Of a DNA stretch of 64,000 bases, positions 40,636 through 49,201 are shown in pieces. The stretch is from Ramlibacter sp. Leaf400 (GTDB lineage Bacteria > Pseudomonadota > Gammaproteobacteria > Burkholderiales > Burkholderiaceae_C). The stretch is taken from contig NZ_LMQL01000001.1 of NCBI RefSeq assembly GCF_001424545.1, positions 379,888-443,887 of the forward strand, given 5' to 3'. Each line of letters starts with the position of its first letter. The first letter of the stretch is position 1. The position numbers and the translations under genes were made by a program. The notes under the pieces are model-generated. The model was not told the DNA's origin, ran no database searches, and saw nothing but the letters and a program-made list of their open reading frames with translations.

Positions 40636-40722
40636 TGGTGCCGGAGCCCGGAATCGAACCGGGACGGTGTTGCCACCGGCAGATTTTGAGTCTGCTGCGT
40701 CTACCGATTTCGCCACTCCGGC
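40636..40722 (-). tRNA. tRNA-Leu (CAA anticodon)
   Basis: On the minus strand an 87-base tRNA can be folded. The acceptor stem GCCGGAG pairs with CTCCGGC, the D-arm region includes GGTAGACGC, and the anticodon stem-loop GCAGA-CTCAAAA-TCTGC gives anticodon CAA (reads UUG). A variable arm typical of class II tRNAs (GGTGGCAACACC) and a T-arm with GGTTCGATTCC follow, and the 3' CCA is encoded. Its 3' end faces the island-like region at 37.3-40.6 kb, a common integration side. No duplicated tRNA 3' end was found on the far side of that region. Confidence 0.95.
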
Positions 40723-40762
40723 AGCGTTGAAGAGCGCGGAAAAATTATGGCACAGTGGTGCG

Positions 40763-41674
40763 ATGGACCCGCGCACCTACCCCACCATCGAGGACGCCGT
40801 CGGCAAGACGCCGCTGGTCGCGCTGCAGCGCATCGGGGCCGAGGCCAACAAGCGCCGCGGCAATGTCATTTTGGGCAAGCTGGAAGGCAACAACCCGGCC
40901 GGCTCGGTGAAGGACCGCCCGGCGCTGTCGATGATCCGTCGCGCCGAGGAGCGGGGTGACATCAAGCCCGGCGACACGCTGATTGAGGCGACCTCGGGCA
41001 ACACCGGCATCGCGCTGGCGATGGCCGCGGCGATCAAGGGCTACCGCATGGTGCTCATCATGCCGGAGGACCTGTCGATCGAACGCGCCCAGACCATGAA
41101 GGCCTTCGGCGCCGAGCTGCTGCTCACGCCCAAGAGCGGCGGCATGGAGTACGCGCGCGACCTGGCCGAGAACATGCAGCGCGAGGGCAAGGGCCGCGTG
41201 CTCGACCAGTTCGCCAACGCCGACAACCCGCGCATCCACTACGAGACCACCGGTCCCGAGCTGTGGGAGCAGACCGGCGGGCGCATCACCCACTTCGTCA
41301 GCGCCATGGGGACCACGGGCACCATCACCGGCGTGTCGCGCTACCTCAAGGAGAAGAATCCGCAGGTGCGCGTCGTCGGCGCGCAGCCGAACGAGGGCTC
41401 GCGCATCCCCGGCATCCGCAAGTGGCCGCAGGAGTACCTGCCCAAGATCTACGACCCCTCGCACGTCGACGAGCTGGTCTACGTGGGCCAGGACGACGCC
41501 GAGGAGATGTGCCGGCGCCTCGCGCGCGAGGAGGGCATCTTCGCGGGTATCTCGTCGGCGGGTGCCCTCTGGGTCGCGCAGCAGGTCGCGGCGCAGGTGG
41601 AGAACGCCACCATCGTGTTCGTGGTCTGCGACCGGGGCGACCGCTACCTGTCCACCGGGGTGTTCCCCGCGTGA
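40763..41674 (+). CDS. cysM: Cysteine synthase B
   Basis: A 303-residue PLP enzyme making L-cysteine from O-acetylserine and sulfide or thiosulfate. The lysine binding PLP is in NNPAGSVKDRPA near residue 44. The substrate loop EATSGNTGIALAM and the phosphate-binding GTTGTITGV are intact. The IPGIRKWPQEYLP segment is typical of CysM rather than CysK. It starts at the ATG about 40 bases downstream of the divergent tRNA-Leu. The stop overlaps the Nudix gene as GTGA. The start coordinate could be one base off because of an A-run just upstream. Confidence 0.92.
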   Translation: MDPRTYPTIEDAVGKTPLVALQRIGAEANKRRGNVILGKLEGNNPAGSVKDRPALSMIRRAEERGDIKPGDTLIEATSGNTGIALAMAAAIKGYRMVLIMPEDLSIERAQTMKAFGAELLLTPKSGGMEYARDLAENMQREGKGRVLDQFANADNPRIHYETTGPELWEQTGGRITHFVSAMGTTGTITGVSRYLKEKNPQVRVVGAQPNEGSRIPGIRKWPQEYLPKIYDPSHVDELVYVGQDDAEEMCRRLAREEGIFAGISSAGALWVAQQVAAQVENATIVFVVCDRGDRYLSTGVFPA

Positions 41675-42204
41675 GCACCGACTGGCAGTTCTGCCCGCAG
41701 TGCGCGACCGCGCTGCAGCCCATCACCGAGATCGAGGACAGCGGCCCCCGGGAGCGCCTGCGCTGCCCGGCCTGCCGCTGGACCCACTGGAACAACCCGA
41801 CGCCCGTGCTCGCGGCGGTGGTGCAGTACCAGGACCGCATCCTGCTGGCGCGCAACGCCGCCTGGCCGGCCAAGGTCTATGCGCTGATCACCGGCTTCAT
41901 GGAGGCCGGCGAATCGCCGCAGGACGGCATCCGGCGCGAGCTGAAGGAAGAAACCAATCTCGATGCGCTCGAGGTCAACCTGATCGGCGTCTACGACTTC
42001 CAGCGCATGAACCAGGTGATCATCGCCTACCACGTGCGCGCCGAAGGCGAGGTGCAGCTGTCGCCGGAGCTGGTGGACTGGCGCCTGTACGACTACGACC
42101 AGGTCAAGTGCTGGCCCGCGGGCACCGGCTATGCGCTGGCCGACTGGCTGCGCGGGAAGGGCTACGAGCCCGAGTTCGTCGAGTGGCAGCGCCGCTCGGA
42201 ATAG
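41671..42204 (+). CDS. Nudix hydrolase with N-terminal zinc ribbon
   Basis: A 177-residue protein. Two CxxC pairs (CPQC near residue 8, CPAC near residue 32) form a zinc ribbon as in NudC-type enzymes. The Nudix box is GFMEAGESPQDGIRRELKEE followed by TNL, with the REUxEE catalytic glutamates present. The protein is shorter than NAD pyrophosphatase NudC. It belongs to the compact ribbon-Nudix group, whose substrates are mostly unknown nucleoside diphosphate derivatives. The GTG start is inside the cysM stop, so it is translationally coupled to cysteine synthesis. Confidence 0.85.
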   Translation: MSTDWQFCPQCATALQPITEIEDSGPRERLRCPACRWTHWNNPTPVLAAVVQYQDRILLARNAAWPAKVYALITGFMEAGESPQDGIRRELKEETNLDALEVNLIGVYDFQRMNQVIIAYHVRAEGEVQLSPELVDWRLYDYDQVKCWPAGTGYALADWLRGKGYEPEFVEWQRRSE

Positions 42205-42217
42205 CGCGACGCTCCTC

Positions 42218-42775
42218 TCACCAGGGATAAAGCTGCGCCGCCTCCCAGCGCGGCGCCACCTGGTCCTTGGCCGAAAGGGTGGGGCGGCCGCCGATCTCGT
42301 GCAAAGGCCAGGCGATGCCCACGTGGGGGTCGTCCCAGGCCAGGATGCGCTCGTCGCTGGGGTCGTAGTAGTCGCTGGCCTTGTACAGGACGTCGGCCTG
42401 CTCCGAGAGCACGAGGAAGCCGTGCGCGAAACCCGCGGGCACCCAGAGCTGCCGCCGGTTGTCGGCGCTGAGTTCCACACCGACCCACTGGCCGCGCCGC
42501 GGCGAGGACTGGCGCACATCCACTGCCACGTCGAACACCCGCCCGCTGGCCACGCGCACCAGCTTGGCCTGCGGCCGGGTGAGCTGGTAGTGCAGGCCCC
42601 GCAGCACGCCGCGTGAAGAGCGCGAGTGGTTGTCCTGCACGAAGCCGACGCTGGTGCCCAGCGCAGCGTCGAAGTCGCGCTGGTTCCAGCTCTCCATGAA
42701 GAAGCCGCGCGCGTCGCTCGCCACGCGCGGCTCGACCAGCAGCACTTCGGGCAGTCGGGTGGGCGTGACCTGCAT
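42218..42775 (-). CDS. rfbC: dTDP-4-dehydrorhamnose 3,5-epimerase
   Basis: A 185-residue cupin enzyme, third step of dTDP-L-rhamnose synthesis. It has DARGFFMESWNQRDF, QDNHSRSSRGVLRGLHYQ with the catalytic His, KLVRVASGRVFDVAVDVR, WVPAGFAHGFLVLS and YKASDYYDP with the catalytic Tyr. The ATG used is preceded by a purine-rich site, and a 13-codon longer start is unlikely. It is the last gene of the rmlBDAC operon, four bases after rmlA. The product dTDP-rhamnose probably feeds the surface polysaccharide or LPS. Confidence 0.93.
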   Translation of the reverse strand: MQVTPTRLPEVLLVEPRVASDARGFFMESWNQRDFDAALGTSVGFVQDNHSRSSRGVLRGLHYQLTRPQAKLVRVASGRVFDVAVDVRQSSPRRGQWVGVELSADNRRQLWVPAGFAHGFLVLSEQADVLYKASDYYDPSDERILAWDDPHVGIAWPLHEIGGRPTLSAKDQVAPRWEAAQLYPW

Positions 42776-42779
42776 CTCG

Positions 42780-43667
42780 TCAGCCCTCGAGCAGCCCGGC
42801 GAGGTAGGCGCCATAGCCGCCCTCGCCGAAGGCCTGCGCCAGGGCGAGCAACTGCGTCTCGCCGATCCAGCCGTTGCGCCAGGCCACCTCTTCGGGGCAG
42901 GCCACCTTCAAGCCCTGGCGCTGCTCCAGCGTGTGGATGAACTGCGTGGCCTCCAGCAGGCTCTCGTGGGTGCCGGTGTCCAGCCAGGCGAAGCCGCGGC
43001 CCATGGCTTCGACGTGCAGGCGGCCGCGTGCCAGGTAGTGCTGGTTGATGCTCGTGATCTCCAGCTCGCCGCGCGCCGAAGGCTGGACGGCGGCGGCGAT
43101 GTCGCAGACTTCTTCGTCGTAGAAGTACAGGCCGGTGACGGCGCTGCTGCTTCGGGGCCGCTGCGGTTTCTCTTCGATCGAGGTGGCATTGCCTTGCTCG
43201 TCGAAGCCGACCACGCCGTAGCGCTGCGGATCTCGCACGTGGTAGGCGAAGACGGTGGCGCCCTCGCGCCTCGCGTTGGCTTGCTTGAGCAGCTTGACCA
43301 GGTCGTGGCCGTAGAAGAGGTTGTCGCCCAGAACCAGGGCGCTGGGCGCGCCGTCCAGGAACGTTCGGCCGATGAGGAAGGCCTGGGCCAGGCCTTCCGG
43401 CCGCGGCTGCGCCGCATGGGCGATGCTCATGCCCCAGCGGCTGCCGTCCCCGAGCAATTGCTCGAAGCGTGGCAGGTCCTGCGGCGTGCTGATCACCAGC
43501 ACCTCGCGGATACCGGCCAGCATCAGCGTGGTGAGCGGGTAGTACACCATCGGCTTGTCGAACACCGGCAGGAGCTGCTTGGAGATGGCGAGCGTCGCCG
43601 GGTGCAGCCGTGTGCCGGCGCCGCCGGCCAGGACGATGCCCTTGCGGGCGAGGAGGGGGGCCGTCAT
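42780..43667 (-). CDS. rfbA: Glucose-1-phosphate thymidylyltransferase
   Basis: A 295-residue nucleotidyltransferase making dTDP-glucose from glucose-1-phosphate and dTTP, first step of the dTDP-L-rhamnose pathway. Motifs are [27 protein letters not shown] (nucleotide binding and catalytic Arg/Lys), [24 protein letters not shown] (metal aspartate), [15 protein letters not shown] and [13 protein letters not shown]. Normal length. It is one base from rmlD and in operon order B-D-A-C. A start at 43667 gives [16 protein letters not shown]; the upstream start is Arg-rich and unlikely. Confidence 0.94.
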   Translation of the reverse strand: MTAPLLARKGIVLAGGAGTRLHPATLAISKQLLPVFDKPMVYYPLTTLMLAGIREVLVISTPQDLPRFEQLLGDGSRWGMSIAHAAQPRPEGLAQAFLIGRTFLDGAPSALVLGDNLFYGHDLVKLLKQANARREGATVFAYHVRDPQRYGVVGFDEQGNATSIEEKPQRPRSSSAVTGLYFYDEEVCDIAAAVQPSARGELEITSINQHYLARGRLHVEAMGRGFAWLDTGTHESLLEATQFIHTLEQRQGLKVACPEEVAWRNGWIGETQLLALAQAFGEGGYGAYLAGLLEG

Positions 43668-43668
43668 C

Positions 43669-44589
43669 TCAGGGGCCCGTCGGGCCTTGCGGCGCCAGCT
43701 CGGCAACGACCGATCGGACGCCGTCCTGCCAGGGCGGCAGCGCCACGCCGAATGTCTCGCGCAGCCGGCGGGTGTCCAGCCTGCAGTTCTTCGGACGAAG
43801 GGCGCGGGTGGGGTGGTCGATGGAGGCGACGGCCTGCACGCGATCGGCGCCGGCGCGAAGCGGCCAGCCGCGCGCTGCGGCTTCGTGCAGCAGCTGTTGC
43901 GCGTAACCGTGGCGGCTGACGAAGCCTTCCGCCGCCACGTGGTACAGGCCCGCCAGCCGCTCGGACCCGGGTGTGCTCGCGACCGTTCGCAGGACCTGCG
44001 CCGTGACGTCGGCGATGAGGGCGGCTTGCGTGGGTGCGCCCCACTGGTCGTCCACCACCGTCAGCGAGTCGCGCGTCATGGCGGCATCGAGGATGCTTCG
44101 TGCGAAGTTGCGTCCCCGGCTGTCGAACACCCAGCCCGTGCGCAACACCAGATGGCGCGGCGCCTCGCGCATCACGGCCTCGTCACCCGCGAGCTTGCTG
44201 CGGCCGTAGACATTCAACGGCCCCGGCTCGTCCGTCTCCTGCCAGGGCCGCTCGCCGCTGCCGTCGTACACGTAGTCGGTCGAGTAGTGCAGCATCCAGG
44301 CGCCTTGCCGCGCCGCGGCCCGGGCCAGCGCTTCGGGTGCGGCGGCATTGACGGCAAAGGCGAGGTCAGCCTCGTCCTGCGCGCGGTCGACCGCGGTGAA
44401 GGCCGCGGCGTTGACGACCACGTCGGGCGCGACCTCGGCCGCCGAAGCCGCCACGCCTCGCGCATCGCACAGGTCGCCGCACAGCGGCCGGCTCGACCGC
44501 TCCAGCGCAATGACGTCGCCCAGGGCCGCCAGGCTGCGGCGAAGCTGCCAGCCCACCTGGCCCATGGCGCCGAACAGCAGGATCTTCAT
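43669..44589 (-). CDS. rfbD: dTDP-4-dehydrorhamnose reductase
   Basis: A 306-residue extended SDR reducing dTDP-4-keto-L-rhamnose to dTDP-L-rhamnose with NADPH. It starts [16 protein letters not shown], with [40 protein letters not shown] (Tyr-x-x-x-Lys), [14 protein letters not shown] and DDQWGAPT, all RmlD hallmarks. It overlaps rmlB by ATGA. A longer start 13 codons upstream lies inside rmlB and is not needed. It is a distant relative of the short reductase at 24063-24920, showing how the two pathways differ. Confidence 0.93.
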   Translation of the reverse strand: MKILLFGAMGQVGWQLRRSLAALGDVIALERSSRPLCGDLCDARGVAASAAEVAPDVVVNAAAFTAVDRAQDEADLAFAVNAAAPEALARAAARQGAWMLHYSTDYVYDGSGERPWQETDEPGPLNVYGRSKLAGDEAVMREAPRHLVLRTGWVFDSRGRNFARSILDAAMTRDSLTVVDDQWGAPTQAALIADVTAQVLRTVASTPGSERLAGLYHVAAEGFVSRHGYAQQLLHEAAARGWPLRAGADRVQAVASIDHPTRALRPKNCRLDTRRLRETFGVALPPWQDGVRSVVAELAPQGPTGP

Positions 44590-45650
44590 GCGGCCGCGTG
44601 GATTGAGGGGTACTGCTGCTCGACCCAATGCCGATAGGCGCCGCTGGTGACGCAGGCGACCCAGTCGGCATGCGTGAGGTACCAGTGCACGGTGTCGCGG
44701 ATGCCTTGCTCGAAGGCGATGGCGGGCCGCCAGCCGAGTTCGGTGGCGATCCTGGTGTCGTCGATCGCGTAGCGGCGGTCGTGTCCCGGCCGGTCTTCCA
44801 CATGCCGGACCAGGTCCGCATGGTGGGCACCGGGCCTTGCTTCATCGAGCACTTTGCAGATCGCGTGCACCACCTCGAGGTTGGTCCGCTCGGACCGGCC
44901 GCCGATGTTGTAGGTCTCGCCGACGCGACCGCGATCGAGCACCGCGCGCAGGGCCGAACAGTGGTCGACTACGTGCAGCCAGTCGCGCACCTGGCGGCCG
45001 TCGCCGTACACCGGCAGCGGCTGGCCGGCCAGCGCGTTGTGGACCATCAGCGGGATGAGCTTCTCGGGGAACTGCCGCGGGCCGTAGTTGTTGGAGCAGT
45101 TGGTGGTGATGACCGGCAGGCCGAATGTGCGGTGCCACGCGCGGGCAAAGTGATCCGCTGCCGCCTTCGACGCGGCGTAGGGGCTGTTCGGACGGTGGGG
45201 GTGGGCCTCGTCGAAGGCCGCCTCGCCGGGCTCCAGCGAGCCGAACACTTCATCGGTGGACACATTGAGGAAGCGGAAGGCCGCGGCCTCGGTGGGCGGG
45301 AGCGTGCGCCAGTGGTCGTGGGCCGCCTGCAGCAGGCGGCACGTGCCCACCACGTTGGCCTGGATGAAGGGCTCGGGCGCCGCGATCGATCGGTCCAGGT
45401 GGCTCTCGGCGGCCAGGTGGACGATGGCCCGCGGCCGGTGCTCGCGCAGCAGTCGCGAGACCAGATCGATGTCGGCGATGTCGCCTCGCACGAACCGGTA
45501 GGCGGGGTTTCCGTCCAGGTCGCGCAGGTTGCCCAGATGGCCGGCGTAGGTCAGCAGGTCCAGGTTGAGCACCGGCTCGCGCACCTGGTCCAGCCAGTCG
45601 AGGATGAAGGCGGATCCGATGAATCCGCAGCCGCCGGTGACGAGGATCAT
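44586..45650 (-). CDS. rfbB: dTDP-glucose 4,6-dehydratase
   Basis: A 354-residue extended SDR converting dTDP-glucose to dTDP-4-keto-6-deoxyglucose with bound NAD. Motifs are MILVTGGCGFIGSAFI, LTYAGHLGNLRDL, HLAAESHLDRSI, FLNVSTDEVFGSL (Thr, Asp, Glu catalytic residues), SPYAASKAAADHF (Tyr/Lys) and TNCSNNYGPRQFPEKLIPL. First gene of the rmlBDAC operon, divergent from tusA across 93 bases, where the operon promoter must lie. The length and residues are normal for RmlB. Confidence 0.94.
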   Translation of the reverse strand: MILVTGGCGFIGSAFILDWLDQVREPVLNLDLLTYAGHLGNLRDLDGNPAYRFVRGDIADIDLVSRLLREHRPRAIVHLAAESHLDRSIAAPEPFIQANVVGTCRLLQAAHDHWRTLPPTEAAAFRFLNVSTDEVFGSLEPGEAAFDEAHPHRPNSPYAASKAAADHFARAWHRTFGLPVITTNCSNNYGPRQFPEKLIPLMVHNALAGQPLPVYGDGRQVRDWLHVVDHCSALRAVLDRGRVGETYNIGGRSERTNLEVVHAICKVLDEARPGAHHADLVRHVEDRPGHDRRYAIDDTRIATELGWRPAIAFEQGIRDTVHWYLTHADWVACVTSGAYRHWVEQQYPSIHAAA

Positions 45651-45743
45651 GGGTTCCGCAGGAGAAGGCTCGAACGATAGCAAATGCCCCCGAGGCGCTG
45701 CCGGGCCAACCTGCCTAGAATCGAGCACATCCGGGAGCGGACC

Positions 45744-45971
45744 ATGAACATCGACAAGCAAATCGACACCCGCGGCCTGAACTGCCCGCTGCCCATCCTG
45801 CGCGCCAAGAAGGCGCTGACGGACATGCAGTCGGGCCAGCTGCTCAAGGTCGTGGCCACCGACCCCGGTTCGCTGCGCGACTTCCAGGCGTTCGCGCGGC
45901 AGACCGGCAACGAGCTGGTCGAGCAGCAGCAAGAGGGCGAGGAGATCATCCACGTGCTGCGGCGGCGCTGA
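45744..45971 (+). CDS. tusA: TusA-family sulfur carrier protein
   Basis: A 75-residue cytoplasmic protein with the TusA signature DTRGLNCPLPILRAKKAL; Cys14 in the CPxP motif is the persulfide-carrying residue. It ends with the family beta-strand EEIIHVLRRR. It could deliver sulfur for tRNA thiolation or molybdenum cofactor use. Whether it is the true tusA or a paralogue (YedF/DsrE partner type) cannot be told from the sequence, since no tusBCDE genes are nearby. It has its own terminator directly downstream. Confidence 0.85.
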   Translation: MNIDKQIDTRGLNCPLPILRAKKALTDMQSGQLLKVVATDPGSLRDFQAFARQTGNELVEQQQEGEEIIHVLRRR

Positions 45972-45991
45972 GCCGGCGCGCCCGCGTCGAT

Positions 45992-46025
45992 AAAGCAAAA
46001 GGCGCCCACGGGCGCCTTTTGCTTT
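45992..46025. terminator. Bidirectional intrinsic terminator between tusA and galU
   Basis: A perfect inverted repeat, AAAGCAAAAGGCGCCC and its complement separated by two bases. A-rich and T-rich flanks on both sides are suitable for ending both converging transcripts. Confidence 0.9.
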
Positions 46026-46041
46026 GCGGCAGTTCGCCCCG

Positions 46042-46929
46042 TCAGAGCTTGAGGCCCTTCAGGTACTCGCGGAAACCGGGGCCGAGCTCCGGATTCTTCA
46101 GCGCGAAATCCACCGTGGCCTCGAGGAAGCCGTCCTTGCTGCCGCAGTCGTAGCGGCGGCCTTCGTAGAGGTAGGCGTGAACACCCTCGGTGTCCGTCAG
46201 CCGGGCGATACCGTCGGTGAGCTGGATCTCGCCGCCCGCGCCGCGCGGGTTGGTGCGGATCATGTCGAACACCGCGGGCGTCAGCACATAGCGGCCGGCC
46301 ACGCCCATGCGCGAGGGCGCGCTGTCCGGGTCGGGCTTTTCCACCATGCGGCTCACCTTCGTGAGGCGTTCGCCGGCGGGGTTGCCCGCGACGATGCCGT
46401 AACGCTTGACGTGTTCGCGAGGAACTTCCTGCACAGCCATGATGCAGGTGGGCGTCTGCTCGAACTGGCGGACCATCTGCGCCATCACCGACGAGCCGCC
46501 TGCGGGGCCGATCATCAAGTCGTCGGGCAGCAGCACCGCGAAGGGCTCGTCGCCCACGATGGGGGCGGCGCACAGCACGGCATGGCCCAGGCCCAGCGCG
46601 CGCGCCTGGCGCACGAACGAGCAGGACATGTCGGACGGCGCGATCGAGCGCACCAGATCGAGCAGCGCGCTCTTCTTGCCATTTTCCAGCTCCAGCTCGA
46701 GCTCGACCGAGGTGTCGAAGTGGTCCTCGATGGCCCGCTTGCTGCGCCCGGTGACGAACACCATGTGCCGGATGCCGGCCTCGTAGGCCTCTTCGACGGC
46801 GTACTGGATCAGCGGCCGGTCGACGACCGGCAGCATCTCCTTGGGAATGGCCTTCGTGGCCGGAAGGAATCGAGTGCCAAGGCCGGCAACAGGAAAAACG
46901 GCCTTGTTGATCCTCGTGACATTTTTCAT
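46042..46929 (-). CDS. galU: UTP-glucose-1-phosphate uridylyltransferase
   Basis: A 295-residue cytoplasmic enzyme forming UDP-glucose. It has KAVFPVAGLGTRFLPATKAIPKEMLPVVDRPLIQYAV at the N-terminus, FVTGRSKRAIEDHFD, LGLGHAVLCA, VLLPDDLMI and KVSRMVEKP with AGRYVLTPAVFD, which together are diagnostic of GalU and not RmlA. UDP-glucose is the precursor of UDP-galactose (galE at 28209) and of the core sugars. It is divergent from the hydroxyacid dehydrogenase gene across 105 bases and shares a terminator with tusA. Confidence 0.95.
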   Translation of the reverse strand: MKNVTRINKAVFPVAGLGTRFLPATKAIPKEMLPVVDRPLIQYAVEEAYEAGIRHMVFVTGRSKRAIEDHFDTSVELELELENGKKSALLDLVRSIAPSDMSCSFVRQARALGLGHAVLCAAPIVGDEPFAVLLPDDLMIGPAGGSSVMAQMVRQFEQTPTCIMAVQEVPREHVKRYGIVAGNPAGERLTKVSRMVEKPDPDSAPSRMGVAGRYVLTPAVFDMIRTNPRGAGGEIQLTDGIARLTDTEGVHAYLYEGRRYDCGSKDGFLEATVDFALKNPELGPGFREYLKGLKL

Positions 46930-47034
46930 CGACTGGAAAGATGTTCTTCGTTAAAGTCCGTGAAGTGTTTCACGAGCCCGGCGTCTCAACCATTCGCATC
47001 GGCTGATTACGCTGTCGGACAAGGTCGCAATTCG

Positions 47035-48045
47035 GTGGACATCTTACTGGTCGAACGTGTGGTCCCCGAGGCGCTCGGCTGGCTCCAGGAGCGCCACGCC
47101 GTCGAAAGCCGCCCCGAGCTGGCCGCCGATCCCAGCGCGCTGCGCAAGTCCCTCTACAAGGCCCAGGCCGTCGTGCTGCCGCGCAAGGTGGTGGTCACGC
47201 GGGAATTCCTCGACTTCGCTCCACGACTGCAGGCCATCGCGCGCATGCACGGCGGCACCGACAACACCGACCTCGAAGCCTGCCGCGACCGCGGCGTGCG
47301 TGTCATCCAGGCCACCACCGCCAGCGTGCGGTCCAACGCCGAGTACCTTCTGGGCGGCCTGCTGATGCTGTTCCGTCGCGGCATCGGCGCCGCGCTCAAC
47401 GGTGATCGCCACGCCGAATTGCGGCTCGGCCGCGAACTCAATGGCAGCGTCATCGGCGTGCTGGGCCTGGCCCCCACCGCGCATACGCTGGCGGGGATGC
47501 TGCACGCCCTGGGCGCCAAGCTCATCGGCTACGACCCGGCCGTGCACCACACGGCCCCGATCTGGTCGCGGCTGAACATCCAGCCGGTCGGCTTGCAGGA
47601 GCTGTTGGCGCATTCCGACGCGGTCAGCGTGCAGGTGATGTACGCGTCGAGGTACCGGAATTTCATCAACGAGAAGCTGCTGGCGCACTGCCGGCCCGGG
47701 CAGGTCTGGGTCGGCATCAGCCGCTCGCAGCTGTTCGAGGCCGAGGCCCTGGCCCGGGCGCTGCGCGATGGCCGCATCGAGGCGGCGCTGCTCGACGGGG
47801 CGGATGCCGGCTTCGCCGCGCGCGGCACGCCGCTGCACGAGTGCCCCAACCTGTTCCTCACGCCGCGGCTGGGTTCGCAGACCCGCGAGGCGCAACTGCG
47901 GGCCAGCTGGTACGTGGCGCATCGCATCCACGAGACGCTGTCCCCCCCGCCGGAAGGGCTGGACGAGACCCCGACGGCCATGATGGACCTGGAAGGCGCC
48001 AGCCGGCGCTCGCCGCGCGGCGAGCCCGACTTCATCATCCGTTGA
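47035..48045 (+). CDS. D-2-hydroxyacid dehydrogenase-like protein with altered catalytic residues
   Basis: A 336-residue protein of the SerA/formate-glycerate dehydrogenase fold, starting GTG. It has the catalytic-domain start, the substrate-loop HGGTDNTDLEACRDRGVRV, and a nucleotide-binding domain with GVLGLAPTAHTLAGML. The usual GxGxxG is altered to GLAPTA. Arg230 (ISRSQLFEAEAL) is present. The catalytic histidine site reads Arg278 (TPRLGSQT instead of TPHxGxxT) and the usual glutamate site falls in DGADAGF. It is therefore probably a divergent or non-catalytic member. The context (divergent from galU) suggests no specific pathway. Confidence 0.78.
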   Translation: MDILLVERVVPEALGWLQERHAVESRPELAADPSALRKSLYKAQAVVLPRKVVVTREFLDFAPRLQAIARMHGGTDNTDLEACRDRGVRVIQATTASVRSNAEYLLGGLLMLFRRGIGAALNGDRHAELRLGRELNGSVIGVLGLAPTAHTLAGMLHALGAKLIGYDPAVHHTAPIWSRLNIQPVGLQELLAHSDAVSVQVMYASRYRNFINEKLLAHCRPGQVWVGISRSQLFEAEALARALRDGRIEAALLDGADAGFAARGTPLHECPNLFLTPRLGSQTREAQLRASWYVAHRIHETLSPPPEGLDETPTAMMDLEGASRRSPRGEPDFIIR

Positions 48046-48075
48046 GCCGCACGCCGCCGTGGCGACGGCGAGCTT

Positions 48076-49137
48076 TCAGGTCCCCGGATCCTTGTGCTTG
48101 TCCGCCTCGGTCGTGAAGGCGTCCGCGTAGAACTCCTCGGGCGGCAGCTTGCAGTTGGCGCTGTACTCGTCGCGCGCCGACTCGACCACGATGGGCGCAC
48201 CGCAGGCATAGACCTGGTGGCCGGAAAGGTCCGGGAAGTCCTCGATCACCGCCTTGTGCACGAAGCCCGTGCGGCCGGTCCAGTTGTCCTCGGGCAGGGC
48301 ATTGGAGATCACCGGCACGTAGGTCAGGTTGCCCATCTCGGCGCAGCGGGCCCGCACCCAGTCGTCCAGGTACAGGTCGGCCGGGCGGCGGCCGCCCCAG
48401 TACAGGATGGCGGGACGCGTGATGCCCTTGAACTGCATGTGCTCGATCACCGCCTTGATCGGCGCGAACCCGGTGCCCGAGGCCAGCAGCACCATGGGCT
48501 TGTCCGAGTCCTCGCGCAGGAAGAAGCTGCCGTACGGGCCTTCCACCCGCAGAATCTCCTTTTCCTTCATCGCGTTGAACACGTGCTCGGTGAACTTGCC
48601 GCCCGGCATGTGGCGGATGTGCAGTTCCACGCCAGGCCCGATGTGCGGCGCGTTCGCCATCGAGTAGCTGCGGCGGGCGCCGTCGCGCAGGATGAACTCG
48701 ATGTACTGGCCGGCGTGGAAGCGCATCGTGTCGTTGGCGGGCAGCTGCAGCTTCACGATCATCACGTCGTGAGACTTCTTCTCCAGCGACATCACGCGCG
48801 AAGGCATCTTCTTGATCGGGAAGGCCGACTCGTCGGTGACCTGGCGCGACTCGAGCACCACGTCGCTCAGCGCCGTCGCGCTGCAGGTGAGGATGTAGCC
48901 GTTGGCTTCTTCCTCGGCGCTCAGGGCCTTGCTCTGGTGCATGCGGTGGACCACCTGGCCCTCCAGCTTCCTGCACTTGCACGAGCCGCAAGCGCCGTCC
49001 TTGCAGCCGTAGGGCAGGCCGATGCCCTGGCGGATGGCCGCGGCCAGCAGGGCCTCATCGGCATCGGCGCTGAAGGCTCGCCCGCTGGGCTGCACCGTCA
49101 CCTGGAAAGGGCCTGCGGCGGCCTCGGCGGTGGTCAT
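48076..49137 (-). CDS. 2Fe-2S/FAD reductase (CDP-6-deoxy-delta-3,4-glucoseen reductase-like)
   Basis: A 353-residue electron-transfer protein. The N-terminal plant-type ferredoxin domain binds 2Fe-2S through Cys45, Cys50, Cys53 and Cys85 (GCKDGACGSCKC and YILTC). A ferredoxin-NADP reductase module follows, with RSYSMAN (FAD), VEGPYGSFFL, LASGTGFAPI (NAD(P)) and VYACGAPIVV. Members are commonly named AscD/CDP-6-deoxy-glucoseen reductase, but many serve other pathways, such as oxygenase reductases. No AscC partner is present here. The chosen ATG gives the short leader before the ferredoxin domain. Divergent from the SDR gene at 49202. Confidence 0.85.
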   Translation of the reverse strand: MTTAEAAAGPFQVTVQPSGRAFSADADEALLAAAIRQGIGLPYGCKDGACGSCKCRKLEGQVVHRMHQSKALSAEEEANGYILTCSATALSDVVLESRQVTDESAFPIKKMPSRVMSLEKKSHDVMIVKLQLPANDTMRFHAGQYIEFILRDGARRSYSMANAPHIGPGVELHIRHMPGGKFTEHVFNAMKEKEILRVEGPYGSFFLREDSDKPMVLLASGTGFAPIKAVIEHMQFKGITRPAILYWGGRRPADLYLDDWVRARCAEMGNLTYVPVISNALPEDNWTGRTGFVHKAVIEDFPDLSGHQVYACGAPIVVESARDEYSANCKLPPEEFYADAFTTEADKHKDPGT

Positions 49138-49201
49138 GGGTTGGGTATCCTCGGGAGCTGGTTTTTCACTCGACGAACGGCCTATTTTGCCCTCGAACGC
49201 G

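Noticed and set aside
40270..40689. A 139-codon plus-strand frame running into the tRNA-Leu
   Set aside because: It joins antisense acyltransferase sequence, a frameshifted remnant and tRNA sequence, so it is not a single gene.
37103..40722. Search for attL/attR copies of the tRNA-Leu 3' end
   Set aside because: No second copy of the tRNA 3' sequence was seen near 37.1-37.3 kb or elsewhere in the island, so a specific integrated element cannot be claimed.
40722..40763. Leader of cysM checked for a riboswitch or T-box
   Set aside because: The gap to the divergent tRNA is only about 40 bases, too short for such an element.
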